From Physella acuta (taxonomy: Eukaryota; Mollusca; Gastropoda; Physidae), in NCBI RefSeq assembly GCF_028476545.1, contig NW_026732751.1:165001-229000 (forward strand): a stretch of 64,000 nucleotides of DNA, in the 5' to 3' direction. This document shows positions 23,079 through 34,027 of the stretch, in pieces (position 1 is the stretch's first letter; each line of letters starts with the position of its first letter). The notes under the pieces were generated by a model, which did not search any database, was not told where the DNA came from, and saw nothing but the letters and a program-made list of their open reading frames with translations. The translations under genes were made by a program, and so were the position numbers.

Positions 23079-23364
23079 GCTATCGGTTACCTGCGGACAG
23101 CAAACACTTCATACAATACATATAACAATCACGTGATTTTTTAAAAGTGGGAGTGAGCTCCCCTTAACTTTGGCTATCGGTTACCTGCGGACAGCAAACA
23201 CTTCATACAATACATATAACAATCACGTGATGTTTTTAAATAGTGGGAGTGAGCTCCTCTTAATTTTGGCTATCGGTTACCTGCGGACAGCAAACACTTC
23301 ATACAATACATATAACAATCACGTGATTTTTTAAAAAGTGGGAGTGAGCTCCCCTTAACTTTGG
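23079..23364. repeat. Three tandem copies of a 95-bp unit containing CACGTG
   Basis: Copies start near 23079, 23173 and 23269 (spacing 94 and 96) and differ by a few bases. Each unit has CTATCGGTTACCTGCGGACA, then AATCACGTGAT, which holds the palindromic E-box CACGTG, and ends in GTGGGAGTGAGCTCC. It is unusually long and complex compared with the other units here. Confidence 0.97.
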
Positions 23365-24187
23365 TGTATAGACTGACGTATATAGTCAAGGGCTGTCGGG
23401 CGTACGTGGGCGCAAATAAAGAGAGCCGCCCAAAATAGAGTCCGGCAGAAGGGGTGTGGCTCAGTCCCTTGCTCCCCAGGGGCCACCAAGAAATAAGTAT
23501 AATATAACAGTAAGGGTTGGGGTGGCCCTTCCAGTGGTAAGGCTTTAGAAATATTATATAATAGTTTCAAAGAGTGAAGAATTTTAAGAAACACATCGAG
23601 ATTTGTCGAAATATCGATTTCAATTTTTTTTTTACAATTCGGGTTGGTAACAAAAATGAAAATCAGTTATCTTTCGGATAACTACGAAATATAATTATCA
23701 TATTTCAATACTGTGGAATCACTTTTTAAAAAAAATTGGTGTGTTGTTTATGGCTGTTTAAAGCAAGTTATTAAGAAGACGCATTATATAACACGACATA
23801 TATATGCACAAAAGATGCAAACAGAAGCACATAAAATGCTTAAACAAGCAAATTAAGCTTACACAAATTAGCATTTCGTAAAGCCGTAAACATATATTGG
23901 AAGTATTTTAACATATTTTTTAAGACTAGAACTCAACAAAACCTGTTTAAAAACAAAACAACGTATCCATTCCTTTCAACATATATTTCCTATGCATGAG
24001 GCCATAGATGGATTACGTCAGCTCAAAGGCGAGCTTAGATCTTGAATATCTACTGAGGGACTCAGGGACTCAGATAGTATCTACACGAGCGGCTGAGCTG
24101 GTCAACTATTGTCACGTGATCCTCTTACCCCCGACCTTAGAGCGGTCGCCATGAATAAAGCAGCAATTACTTTGGTGTGGCGTCTAG
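23365..24187. other. Unique sequence with a possible element relic at 23380-23560
   Basis: The segment 23380-23560 is GC-richer (GAGAGCCGCCCAAAATAGAG, CCCCAGGGGCCACC) and has the look of a dispersed repeat, but no ends or duplication were found. The rest is AT-rich with no gene. Confidence 0.3.
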
Positions 24188-25735
24188 GCCATTCTCTCAG
24201 GTCTCTGCCCTGTGTGTGGGTCAGCCATTCTCAGTCTCTGCCCAGTGTGTGGGTCAGCTATTCTCTCAGTCTCTGCCCAGTGTGTGGGTCAGCCATTCTC
24301 TCAGTCTCTGCCCAGTGTGTGGGTCAGCCATTCTCTCAGTCTCTGCCCAGGGTCAGGCATTCTCTCAATCTCTGCCCAGTGTGTGGGTTAGCTATTCTCT
24401 CAGTCTCTGCCCAGTATTTGGGTCAGCCATTCTCTCAGTCTCTGCCCAGTGTGTGGGTCAGCTATTCTCTCAGTCTCTGCCCAGTGTGTGGGTCAGCCAT
24501 TCTCTCAGTCTCAGCCCAGTGTGTGGGTCAGCCATTCTCTCAGTCTCTGCCCAGGGTCAGGCATTCTCTCAATCTCTGCCCAGTGTGTGGGTTAGCTATT
24601 CTCTCATCCTCTGCCCAGGGTCAGCTATTCTCTCAGTCTCTGCCCTGTGTGTGGGTCAGCCATTCTCTCAGTCTCTGCCCAGTGTGTGGGTCAGCCATTC
24701 TCTCAGTCTCTGCCCAGTGTGTGGGTCAGCTATTCTCTCAGTCTCTGCCCAGTGTGTGGGTCAGCTTATTTCTCAGTCTCTGCCCAGGGTCAGCTATTCT
24801 CTCAGTCTCTGCCCAAAGTGTGGGTCAGCCATTCTCTCAGTCTCTGTCCAGGGTGTGGGTCAGCCATTCTCTCAGTCTCTGCCCAGTGTGTGGGTCAGCC
24901 ATTCTCTCAGTCTCTGCCCAGTGTGTGGGTCAGCTATTCTCTCAGTCTCTGCCCAGTGTGTGGGTCAGCCATTCTCTCAGTCTCTGCCCAGTGTGTGGGT
25001 CAGCTATTCTCTCAGTCTCTGCCCAGTGTGTGGGTCAGCCATTCTCTCAGTCTCTGCCCAGTGTGTGGGTCAGCTATTCTCTCAGTCTCTGCCCAGTGTG
25101 TGGGTCAGCTTCTCTCTCAGTCTCTGCCCAGGGTCAGCCATTCTTTCAGTCTCTGCCCAGTGTGTGGTCAGCTATTCTCTCAGTCTCTGCCCAGTGTGTG
25201 GGTCAGCTATTCTCTCAGTCTCTGCCCAGGGTCAGCTATTCTCTCAGTCTCTGCCCAGTGTGTGGGTCAACTATTCTCTCAGTCTCTGCCCTGTGTGTGG
25301 GTCAGCTATTCTCTCAGTCTCTGCCCAGTGTGTGGGTCAGCTATTCTCTCAGTCTCTGCCCAGTGTGTGGTCAGCTATTCTCTCAGTCTCTGCCCAGTGT
25401 GTGGGTCAGCTATTCTCTCAGTCTCTGCCCAGGGTCAGCTATTCTATCAGTCTCTGCCCAGTGTGTGGGTCAGCCATTCTCTCATCCTCTGCCCAGGGTC
25501 AGCTATTCTCTCAGTCTCTGCCCTGTGTGTGGGTCAGCTATTCTCTCAGTCTCTGTCCAGTGTGTGGGTCAGCCATTCTCTCAGTCTCTGCCCAGTGTGT
25601 GGGTCAGCCATTCTCTTAGTCTCTGTCCAGTGTGTGGGTCAGCCATTCTCTCAGTCTCTGCCCAGGGTCAGCTATTCTCTCAGTCTCTGCCCAGTATGTG
25701 GGTCCTGTACAGTGTGTGGGTCGGCTATTCTTTCT
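24188..25735. repeat. 35-bp minisatellite, GTGTGTGGGTCAGCTATTCT core
   Basis: About 45 units. Full 35-bp units mix with 29-bp units that lack the GTGTGT segment. Blocks are duplicated: a TCAGGCATTC/CAATCTC variant pair recurs at 24352 and 24556 (204 bp), and CTCTCATCCTCTG at 24601 and 25479 (878 bp). No frame of the plus strand has a stop in the unit, which produces open frames up to 552 codons (24109-25767) that carry no biological signal. Confidence 0.97.
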
Positions 25736-26224
25736 GCCATATTACTTCCATAATATCTCTTTATTAAAATACAATATTCACCATTTCATCCTGTTCAAGT
25801 GTTACAACCAAACAAACCTATATGCAAGAACATTCTTGAATATAACCCCCACCCCCTCCTTATCTTTAAAATCTATTGTAATTTATATTGTGTGGCTGTC
25901 ATATATATCCGATGCTAAGCCTCCCCTATCTACTAGGCCGTGACTACCTACTAAACCAGCAGGATCACCTATGTAAACTTATGATGCAATTTATTGACGA
26001 CCTCTGTGAAAAAGCTCTACTGATAGAACCTCACAAAGGCGGTTTATTGTCCCCGCGTACACTAAACCTCTCCCCCATACCTGTCCAAGTCGTCATCATT
26101 TCACGCTTGACTAACCGTGTAAGAGATCACAGCACCTCGACACTTCCAGCTTAGCACCTCGACACCCCCCCCCCCCAGCTTACTTGGGTGTGGGGAGAGA
26201 CGACACATACGCTCTGGCAACAAT
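25736..26224. other. Unique sequence
   Basis: No gene recognised. The frame at 25888-26154 is short and resembles nothing I know. AGCACCTCGACAC occurs twice at about 26130-26165. Confidence 0.45.
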
Positions 26225-26805
26225 CCCTTCCACTAGTTCCCCCATCTTCTTTTATCTCCACCCATCCTTCTCTAGCATCCATCGCAGTCTTTTCCTTTTT
26301 CTCTAATTCTCCCATCTCACAATCTCCACCAGTCCCCCTCTATGTCCCCCCCCCAGTCCTCCCTTAATGCCCATGCCAGTCTTCTCTCATCTCCACCAAT
26401 CTTTCCCATTCCATACAAGTCCCCTTATCTCCACCAATCTACCCCAGTCATCCCATATATCCACTAATCCAGTCCTCCCCTATATCCACTAATCCACCTC
26501 AGCCCTATCCTAAATCCACTAACCCACCCTAGTCCTCCCCTATATCCACGAATGTACCCAGTTCTCCCTTATCTACTAATCCACCACAGTCCTCCCTATA
26601 TCCACTAATCCAGTCTTCCACTATATCCAATAATCCACCCCAGTCCTCCCCTATATCTACTAATCCAACCCAGCCCTCCCGTATCCACTAATATAGCCCT
26701 CCCCTATTTCCACTAATCTAGTCCTTCCTTATATCCACTAATCCACCCAAGTCCTCCCTTATATCCACTGATTCACCCCAGTCCTCCGATGTCCAATAAT
26801 CCACC
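26225..26805. repeat. Degenerate minisatellite of about 25-30 bp, TCCCCTATATCCACTAATCC type
   Basis: Twenty or so copies of CCCAGTCCTCCC-TATATCCACTAATCCA with many indels. The left part, to about 26430, is so decayed that only CCACCAATCT/CCCATC motifs remain. Confidence 0.85.
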
Positions 26806-27049
26806 TCCAACACCTACATCATGCTACGCTAGTCCCCTAACTCCCACCCTCAGACTTCTCGCAGGGCACTACACCACAACCCGGAAACCGCTGGCGTACA
26901 GCAACAACTCCGATGCCCCTGACTCACCAACAAACCACAAAACACGACAAGACGGGGTTCTCCCCCTCTCCCCCCCCCCCCCCCACTGATCGGGCTATCA
27001 AAAACCCTAACCAAAACTCAAACCCTACAGTGTGTACATGCAATTTTTT
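26806..27049. other. C-rich unique sequence
   Basis: Ends with a poly-C run at about 26969-26985. No gene. Confidence 0.45.
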
Positions 27050-27240
27050 TTTGCTTTGAACTGAGATGTAAATATGCCGGGAACGTCACGGCTATTTATA
27101 GACCTGGCACTCGCCGGAATTCCTACATTCTCCGCTAAAAGAGCGCACACAAGGGAAGCAAGCAGTTGTGTTTTATAGAAAGCGCCAGCCAATAAACCAT
27201 TTAATAAAATAAGATTCATCCGCCGACCTCTACATAATAC
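27050..27240. other. Non-repetitive island, candidate regulatory element
   Basis: Complex sequence with GGCTATTTATAGACC, CTGGCACTCGCCGG, GCGCCAGCCAATAAACC and TTTAATAAAATAAG. CCAAT and TTTATAG/TAATAAA motifs (Hox/Cdx-type) are present. No open frame of note. Confidence 0.3.
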
Positions 27241-27361
27241 ATGAACTCAAATATTAGACATCGCTCACAAAAGATTTATGTATTACATAACTGGCTTTCT
27301 GTTCGCCCTAAACAGAAGCGACTAATGAGACTTCGACATAGCCAATGTCTTTTAACTCGAG

Positions 27362-27575
27362 CAGTGTTTCTTTCAGACATTTTTTTACGGAAGGGGAATG
27401 GGGCACGAGACATTCAGGGGGGGGGGGCGGACTTTAATTTTTCGAGGGGAGGGGGAGCGGACACTGGTTGAAATATATTCAGTATATAAATTGTAATTAG
27501 TTCGAAAGAGTAAGGTAGATATGCTTCGGGGGAAGGGGGGTGGGGGTGGGAAAGAGATGGCTGAAAGAAACTCTG
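27362..27575. mobile_element. hAT-like MITE, family D, copy 1
   Basis: Ends are CAGTGTTTCTTTC and GAAAGAAACTCTG, inverted repeats with 12 of 13 matches. The flanks AACTCGAG (27354-27361) and AACTCAAA (27576-27583) agree at 6 of 8 positions, a decayed 8-bp duplication. The interior is G-rich (CATTCAGGGGGGG, CGAGGGGAGGGGG) with ATATATTCAGTATATAAATT, like copies 2 and 3. Confidence 0.85.
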
Positions 27576-27583
27576 AACTCAAA

Positions 27584-27967
27584 CCCTAACCCTAACATTT
27601 TCCGCATGTTAAACCTAACCCTGTTTGTTTCCCCGCCTCTATTTCAACCAAAAAAAAACATTTTCAAAATCTGTTTGTTCAGACATACATTGTTGCATCC
27701 TCTGATTACAGTTGCTTCTAAATCATTTAATTAAACTTTTTTTATTTTTTACTTTTATTCGAACCAGGTGCCTACAAATTGTTAGGCGTACGTACAAGAA
27801 GACTCACGCTACAGACGGGCTTTAAAATAATACATCATTTGAATAACACAGAGGGAGAGGAACATAAGTAAAACTACATTCAAGGATTAGACTGTGGTAA
27901 CTGAGAAAAATATGGATGGAATGTACCATCACAACTAAAGGTAATTAAAATAATAATTTGTATCTTG
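27584..27967. other. Unique AT-rich sequence
   Basis: It begins next to two CCCTAA-type motifs at about 27584-27620, too short to call telomeric. No gene. Confidence 0.45.
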
Positions 27968-27975
27968 TTTTAATC

Positions 27976-28227
27976 CAGAGGCGTAGCGAAGGGGGTGCGG
28001 ACCGCACCGGGTGACACCATTTAGGGGGGGGGTGACACCAAGGCAAATAATAGCAAAATATATAGAGAAAAACTTGAGGGAGGGGGGGTGCAAATCGAAA
28101 GTCTGAGGGGGGGGGGGTGTGCAAATCAAAAATTTGAAAATTTGTCCCCGGGAGGGGTCGCTACGCCTCTAGGGGGTGACATTATTAAGTGCCGCACCGG
28201 GTGACACCCGACCTCGCTACGCCACTG
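27976..28227 (+). mobile_element. Chimeric hAT-like MITE, family C carrying a family B half
   Basis: Outer ends are CAGAGGCGTAGCGA and TCGCTACGCCACTG, with a perfect 8-bp duplication TTTTAATC (27968-27975 and 28228-28235). The outer part has the family C signature GCACCGGGTGACACC near both ends. The centre (about 28070-28170) is the right half of family B: GTGCAAATCGAAAGTCTGAG, TTGTCCCCGGGAGGGG and an internal GGGTCGCTACGCCTCT. The B left end is missing, so this is a nested insertion followed by loss, or a template switch between related elements. Confidence 0.88.
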
Positions 28228-28235
28228 TTTTAATC

Positions 28236-28798
28236 ATTTCAACCTGACGGAGATTATAGCTAAACTATCTTTCCGTTCGTTATCCGACACAATCCACAAT
28301 ACAGAAACAATGGGAAATATCGGTCTAGGAAATCATTCCCAGTTAATAAACCACCGAGTATTACCCCCTGACATTACTTCCCAGATGGATTACCCCCCCC
28401 CCCCTGTCAATTACCCCACTAGGTATTTACCTCCCCCCCCCCCAATAGAGACGTGTAAGTGTAAGATATAGTATAGTGGGGGTATGTCCTATTCCAGGAA
28501 AACAAATCGCACTACCCCAATAGCGGCTCTAAAGTTTTTTTAGTTAATTCCAATTAAAAAAACAAAAAACAAATGACATTCAATTAAATGGAATCGTCTA
28601 GTGCGTGCTAATGTTTTGTTTATTCTGGGGAAAATACCACCTTAACACGGGACTTTCCGGTTGCTTAGCCACTTGACACCATCATCCGTTAGCTTTGTGA
28701 TTAGCGATCTAGTAGTGAAATTTTAGTTAATGTGTTAAGGAGCTAAACTTGTTGTAACTAAGTCTTAATATCCTTAAAATAGTAAACCACTTACGTCA
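28236..28798. other. Unique sequence
   Basis: Poly-C runs lie at about 28390-28400 and 28432-28443. No gene recognised. Confidence 0.45.
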
Positions 28799-29585
28799 TC
28801 AATCGCTCAGATTACACACCGGACAGCTCGCACGTCGAGTGGTCAGTCAACGGTCAATGACGTCATTACACACCCGGGCAGCTAGCACGTCGAGTGGTCA
28901 GTCTACGGTCAATGACGTCATTACACACCGGACAGCTCGCACGTCGAGTGGTCAGTCTACGGTCAATGACGTCATTACACACCCGGACAGCTAGCACGTC
29001 GAGTGGTCAGTCAACGGTCAATGACGTCATTACACACCCGGACAGCTAGCACGTCGGGTGGGCAGTCTACGGTCAATGACGTCGTTACACACCCGGGCAG
29101 CTAGCACTTGCAGTGGGCAGTCAACGGTCAATGACGTCATTACACACCCGTCATTACACATACGGGCAGCTAGCACGTCGAGTGGACAGTCAACGGTCAA
29201 TGACGTCATTACACACCCGGACAGCTCGCACGTCGTGTGGTCAGTCAACGGTCAATGACGTCATTACATACCCGGACAGCTAGCACTTGCAGTGGGCAGT
29301 CAACGGTCAATGACGTCATTACACACCCGGACAGCTAGCACGTCGAGTGGTCAGTCAACGGTCAATGACGTCATTACATACCCGGACAGCTAGCACTTGC
29401 AGTGGGCAGTCAACGGTCAATGACGTCATTACACACCCGGACAGCTAGCACGTCGAGTGGTCAGTCAACGGCCAATGACGTCATTACACACCCGGACAGC
29501 TAGCACGTCGAGTGGTCAGTCAACGGCCAATGACGTCATTACACACCCGGGCAGCTAGCACTTCCAGTGGGCAGTCAACGGGCAG
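28799..29585. repeat. 55-bp satellite with a TGACGTCA site in almost every unit
   Basis: About 14 units containing CGGTCAATGACGTCATTACA, then CGGACAGCTAGCACGTCGAG and TGGTCAGTC. TGACGTCA is the full palindromic cyclic-AMP response element bound by CREB/ATF bZIP proteins. It is intact in about 12 units. One unit has TGACGTCG (near 29077). Unit variants (GCACTTGCAGTGGGC against GCACGTCGAGTGGTC) alternate, indicating two-unit blocks around 29230-29470. Confidence 0.96.
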
Positions 29586-29799
29586 GGGCAGATAAACGTA
29601 ACACCACCGGTTAAAGGGAGATAAGAGCGAGCGGTGTTGCAAGTACACCGTCCCGAAAATGAAAAGATTTCCGATAAGCCAGCTGTCAATCATGCTTGCC
29701 ACGCTGCGGAAATCAGGAATAGAAACCGGAGAAGATCTGGGTCAGGCGAGTAGGTAAAGCCGGCTCTTCTGTGTGCTCACACCGTTTGGGTTGGGACGT

Positions 29800-30120
29800 C
29801 ACCACACTAGGGTCACGTCTGTTAGACATACCAGAGTGACGTCCACTCCCAACATCAGAGTGACGAACACTCCCCACCTACACCAAATTGACGTCCTCTT
29901 CCCACATCAGACTGACGTCAACTCCCTACACCAGAATGACGTCCACTCCCCACACTAAATTGACGTCCACTCCCCACACCATACTGATGTCCGCTCCCTA
30001 CACCAGAATGACGTCCACTCCCCACACCATACTGACGTCCACTCCCCACACTAAACTGACGTCCACTCCCTACACAAGAATGACGTCCTGTCCTAACATT
30101 AGACTAACGTCCCATTCGTT
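29800..30120. repeat. 24-bp minisatellite, TGACGTCCACTCCCCACACC core
   Basis: About 13 units, the left ones diverged. It begins roughly 200 bp after the CRE-bearing array and also has a GACGTC core, so the two may be related or convergent. Confidence 0.93.
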
Positions 30121-30829
30121 AAACAAACATCAAAAATCCCCTACACATAAATGTCCCATTCCCTCGTCATATATGATGTTTATACACACAGCAAACCTAA
30201 CTGACCTATTTCCCTTTCTGTGTGTATTCACCAAAATCGCCAGCTCTTACAATCTACATCGGCCATCTTGAATGAAAATTTTAAAAAGAAAGTTGCCATG
30301 TTAACATCAGTGTCTAATAAAAATAAAATCCTTTATCAATCATTTTTATGCCAACATTAAAAAGTAGAACGCGAAAAAAAAAATGAATGAAAAAAATAGA
30401 ATGAATACAGTAAAAAATAAACAGGTAAACAAAGAAAGCAGTTTTTTGTTGTTTAGAAAAATTGAGAATGTGACGTCATCTCTTCACGTCTGGCGGTATT
30501 TGATTCTTCTGAACACAGAAATCTACTCACAAGGATGAGATGTTTTTTCTTTTGGAGGGGGGGGGGGGGTATGGGTGTGTGTGTTAGTGGGTCGGGGAGT
30601 GTGGGTGTAAGGAGGGGGTGGAGATAGTGTAGAGGGGGAAAGTGTGGTCACCGAGGGTGCTGTTTAATTTACCAACTTGTAATTACCTACACCTATCTAT
30701 GAGGTGTGGGGGATGTCGACCTTCATTAATAAGATTCCGTGTTAGTTCGATAGCATCGTTCAGAATTTAATACAAAGACGCACGATTTGGTTAGAAATAT
30801 AATTCCAAAGATGCGCCACTTAATAATGA
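30121..30829. other. Unique AT-rich sequence
   Basis: A single TGACGTCA lies at 30471-30478. A G run sits at about 30557-30569, followed by GT/GGGTG-rich sequence to 30660. No gene recognised. Confidence 0.5.
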
Positions 30830-31170
30830 CGCATTATTTTATTCCCGTTGCGCTCATCTTTATTATATACATTTATTCCAATGATGCACAACTTTATTAT
30901 CAAAGTTTATTCCAATGATGCGCATGTTTTATTGTAAAGTTTATTCCAATGATGCACAAGTTTTATTGTAAAGTTTATTCCAATGATGCACAAGTTTTAT
31001 TGTAAAGTTTATTCCAATGATGCACAAGTTTTATTGTAAAGTTTATTCCAATGATGCACAAGTTTTATTGTAAAGTTTATTCCAATGATGCGCATGTTTT
31101 ATTGTAAAGTTTATTTAAATGATTCACATGTGTTATTGTAAATTTTATTTCAACAGTGCAGAAATTTAAT
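30830..31170. repeat. 34-bp minisatellite, ATTCCAATGATGCACAAGTT core
   Basis: About ten units of CCAATGATGCACAAG followed by TTTTATTGTAAAGTTT. The central five are nearly identical and the edges diverged. Confidence 0.95.
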
Positions 31171-31308
31171 TCCAAGGGCACAACTATTTTGAAATTTTGT
31201 TCTTATGAAACTTTTTTTCAAGCTGTAAATATATAATAAACTTGAATTATTTCCCTTGTGCTTGAGCTGAGCATTTCACAACTAGCGTAACTAATTCGTC
31301 AAGGGAGG

Positions 31309-31545
31309 CCACTACAAGGGGAAGTAATGGCTGCCACATCAAGGGGAAGTAATGGCTGCCACTGCAAGGGGAAGTAATGGCTGCTACTGCTAGGAGAAGT
31401 AATGGCTGCCACTGCAAGGGGAAGTAATGGCTGCTACTGCTAGGAGAAGTAATGGCTGCCACTGTAAGGGAAGTAATGGCTGCCACTGCAAGGGGAAGTA
31501 ATGGCTGCCACTGCAAGGGGAAGTAATGGCTGCAAAACCAGGTGT
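31309..31545. repeat. 26-bp minisatellite, GAAGTAATGGCTGCCACTGC core
   Basis: About nine units. A two-unit block with TGCTACTGCTAGGA is duplicated (31380-31430 and 31432-31480). Confidence 0.95.
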
Positions 31546-31679
31546 GAAGTGGTGGATACATCTGAGCGGTTTTTGTTTTCAGGCAAAACAAAAAAGTATA
31601 CAGCGACACAGGAGCACTGCAGTCAGCACCTGACGGGTGTTAGAATACCTCCCACCTCACCTGGTGTCTGTCAGCTGGT

Positions 31680-31990
31680 GGTGTTTTCGTGGTGGCTCTG
31701 GTGTCAGTATGTTGGCACCCATAATGGTGTCAGTATGTGGCACCCATAATGGTGTCAGTATGTTGGCACCCATAATGGTGTCAGTGTGTCGAATTCTCAT
31801 CTGTATGTTAGCATCCATGGTGGTATGTCAGTTTGTCTCTACCTTGATGGTGTCAGTATATTAAAACAACCCTAATGGTGTCAGTATGTCACCACTGTGA
31901 TGATGTCAGCATGTCGCTACGCCGATGGTGTCAGTATGTCATAACACTGAGGTGTCAGTATGTCACCACCCTGTAATAGTGTACAAATGT
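31680..31990. repeat. Minisatellite of about 25 bp, ATAATGGTGTCAGTATGT core
   Basis: About 11 units. The first four are well preserved (GGCACCCATAATGGTGTCAG) and the rest degenerate to GATGGTGTCAGTATGTC. Confidence 0.9.
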
Positions 31991-32686
31991 CAGTTATGTC
32001 TGTATAGAAAAAAAACCCGACTACCGCTATGTCAGCACAAGACACGAAACATGTACACGAATAGACATCAGAAATTCTTTGACAAAAAACAGATCTTGAT
32101 ATCGATGTACACAAATACAAACACCAGCCAATCTAGCTATGAAAAACGCTGTAACATTTATTCACCCCTCTCTTGATTAATTAATGTAATTGTATTTGTA
32201 ATAAAAGCAAACATTATTTCACACATTGACATATTACAATCACGTGTATTCATATTTGAATACACTAATTAAGATTTCACGAGCGACCCACGCTGGTATT
32301 TATATTTATGCAAATCATGATTTTCCATTAGCAATAAAGACAATAATACTGATGTGCCATTTGTCATATGAATCACGCGGCCACTGTTTAAAAAAACAAC
32401 GTAGCGTTTGTTCTATAGGCTAGCAGTTCAAACAACACAACCTGATGAAAAAACGTATCTTATTATCCCCAGTGGAGTTCTTGTTTCACCTGTATTTAGC
32501 ACCTGTGTTTCCCAACTAGTTTGAAGAATGAGGCTTCCCATTTATTTCATTTTGCATACCTTACTTTTAAATCTACGAGAACTCTATTTTACCTTCACAT
32601 TTAATGATGAGAAAAAAAACAACATGATTTGAACTCTCAAGACATTAAACAGAAAGCAGTCATGTCGAGCATTTCCTGTTGTGCAC

Positions 32687-32689
<3 letters not shown>
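31991..32689. other. Unique AT-rich sequence
   Basis: No gene or repeat recognised. Confidence 0.45.
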
Positions 32690-32768
<79 letters not shown>

Positions 32769-32772
32769 CCCC

Positions 32773-32803
<31 letters not shown>
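32690..32803. repeat. (AT)n microsatellite, interrupted
   Basis: Two (TA)n runs joined by TAGGCCCCTA at about 32764-32775. Confidence 0.96.
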
Positions 32804-32981
32804 TAGACGAAAAACAAATGTAGGTGTCATCCAAATAGGCCTAGACCAGATATATATCTAGTTGTCCGAATATTCCAGAAAAAACAATTGAGTTGACGTA
32901 ATATTCTGAAGAAATATGTTCTTGTCCAATTACACCCGATAAAAATCTCTTGGATCAGAAAGACCTTTAGTTGTTACTTTG

Positions 32982-33145
32982 TCTAGACACCTTGTCCATT
33001 TGGACATCAGACATCAGTGTGTCCACTTGGTCTAGACAACTTGTCCATTTGGACATTGGAGACATCAATATGTCCACTTGGTCTAGACAACTTGTCCATT
33101 TGGACATCAAATACATCAATATGTCCACTTGTTCTAGACAGCCAT
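32982..33145. repeat. 51-bp tandem repeat, CTAGACAACTTGTCCATTTG core
   Basis: Three units plus a partial fourth, starting near 32983, 33032, 33083 and 33134. A degenerate CCATCTA tail continues to about 33205. Confidence 0.94.
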
Positions 33146-33205
33146 CTAGCTGTACACCTTGGGCCATCTAATTGTCAACATTGGCCATCTAATTATCCAC
33201 CTTGA

Positions 33206-33480
33206 GCGCGTGTCACCAAAATCGCCGGCCCGTGCTTGACAAGCTGCCACAGCAAGAGCCGGCCATTAACAAAACCAACGTATGCCGGGCTAGGGAGCCG
33301 GACGACTCGGCCGGATGTCGGTCGTGGCCGGTTGGGCGGGGCGACATTGCCGGTCGTCCACATCAAACATAGCATAGTGTTAGAGGACGGGTGACGATCG
33401 TTACGGTAAACAGAGCCGGCGACAGATAGAGCCAGACCCCCGGGCTGGAACCCTGGTAGCTAATGTAATTAATGATTGAT
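33206..33480. other. GC-rich unique island
   Basis: CCGGC-rich complex sequence (GCCGGGCTAGGGAGCCGG, GGTCGTGGCCGGTTGGGCGG) with several GCCGG inverted motifs. There is no supported frame. It could be a worn element or regulatory DNA. Confidence 0.3.
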
Positions 33481-34027
33481 TTGTAAGGGATCCATCTAGT
33501 CATGGTTGCCTCTATCTCATGCTCTGTTTCTTCGTCATTCTGTCTGTCTGTATGTTTGTCTGTCGCTGACATCTTTGAAAGACTAATTCGAATTTCTCTT
33601 TTGCTGTCAAAAAATATTGAACTTTAGCAATCACACACTAATTAATATCATTTACACAGTATGTAACCTACGCCACATGCATAATTAACCTCAATTTTAT
33701 GAGACCATCTTGTCCCAATATCTGATGCTTCAACTTTATAACTTAGATCATGGGTTACAAATACAACAGCAGATAAAGGGCCACGATAGCTAATGGCTTC
33801 TCATGCACTGGTTACTGTGGGGAAAATGGTGCATATTTCTCCGTGCAGTTATCAGATACATTTTGAAAACTGAAGACTGTGCTTGGCTTAACTGCAACTC
33901 TATGACCTGGGGAGGGGGGAGGGGGTCGGAGGGGGGGGGGGGGTCGGGGTGTTGTCATCAAGCTAATGACATCTTTTTTAATAATTTTATATTTGTATAT
34001 GTTTGGTTTACTCACAGCTTGTGTCAG
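33481..34027. other. Unique sequence
   Basis: Contains a G-rich tract at about 33910-33950. No gene recognised. Confidence 0.45.

Noticed and set aside
24109-25767. 552-codon plus frame as a repeat protein
   Set aside because: All three plus frames are open because the 35-bp unit lacks stops. The frame rotates through the unit and gives three related translations, which is what a non-coding array does.
25888-26154. 88-codon frame as a conserved protein
   Set aside because: No family recognised, the start lies in unrelated sequence, and there is no supporting signal at either end.
33125-33160. miR-9-like sequence (ATCTAGCTGTA)
   Set aside because: Only 11 bases match what I recall of miR-9. 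The flanks do not fold into a precursor-like hairpin and the site is the edge of a 51-bp repeat.
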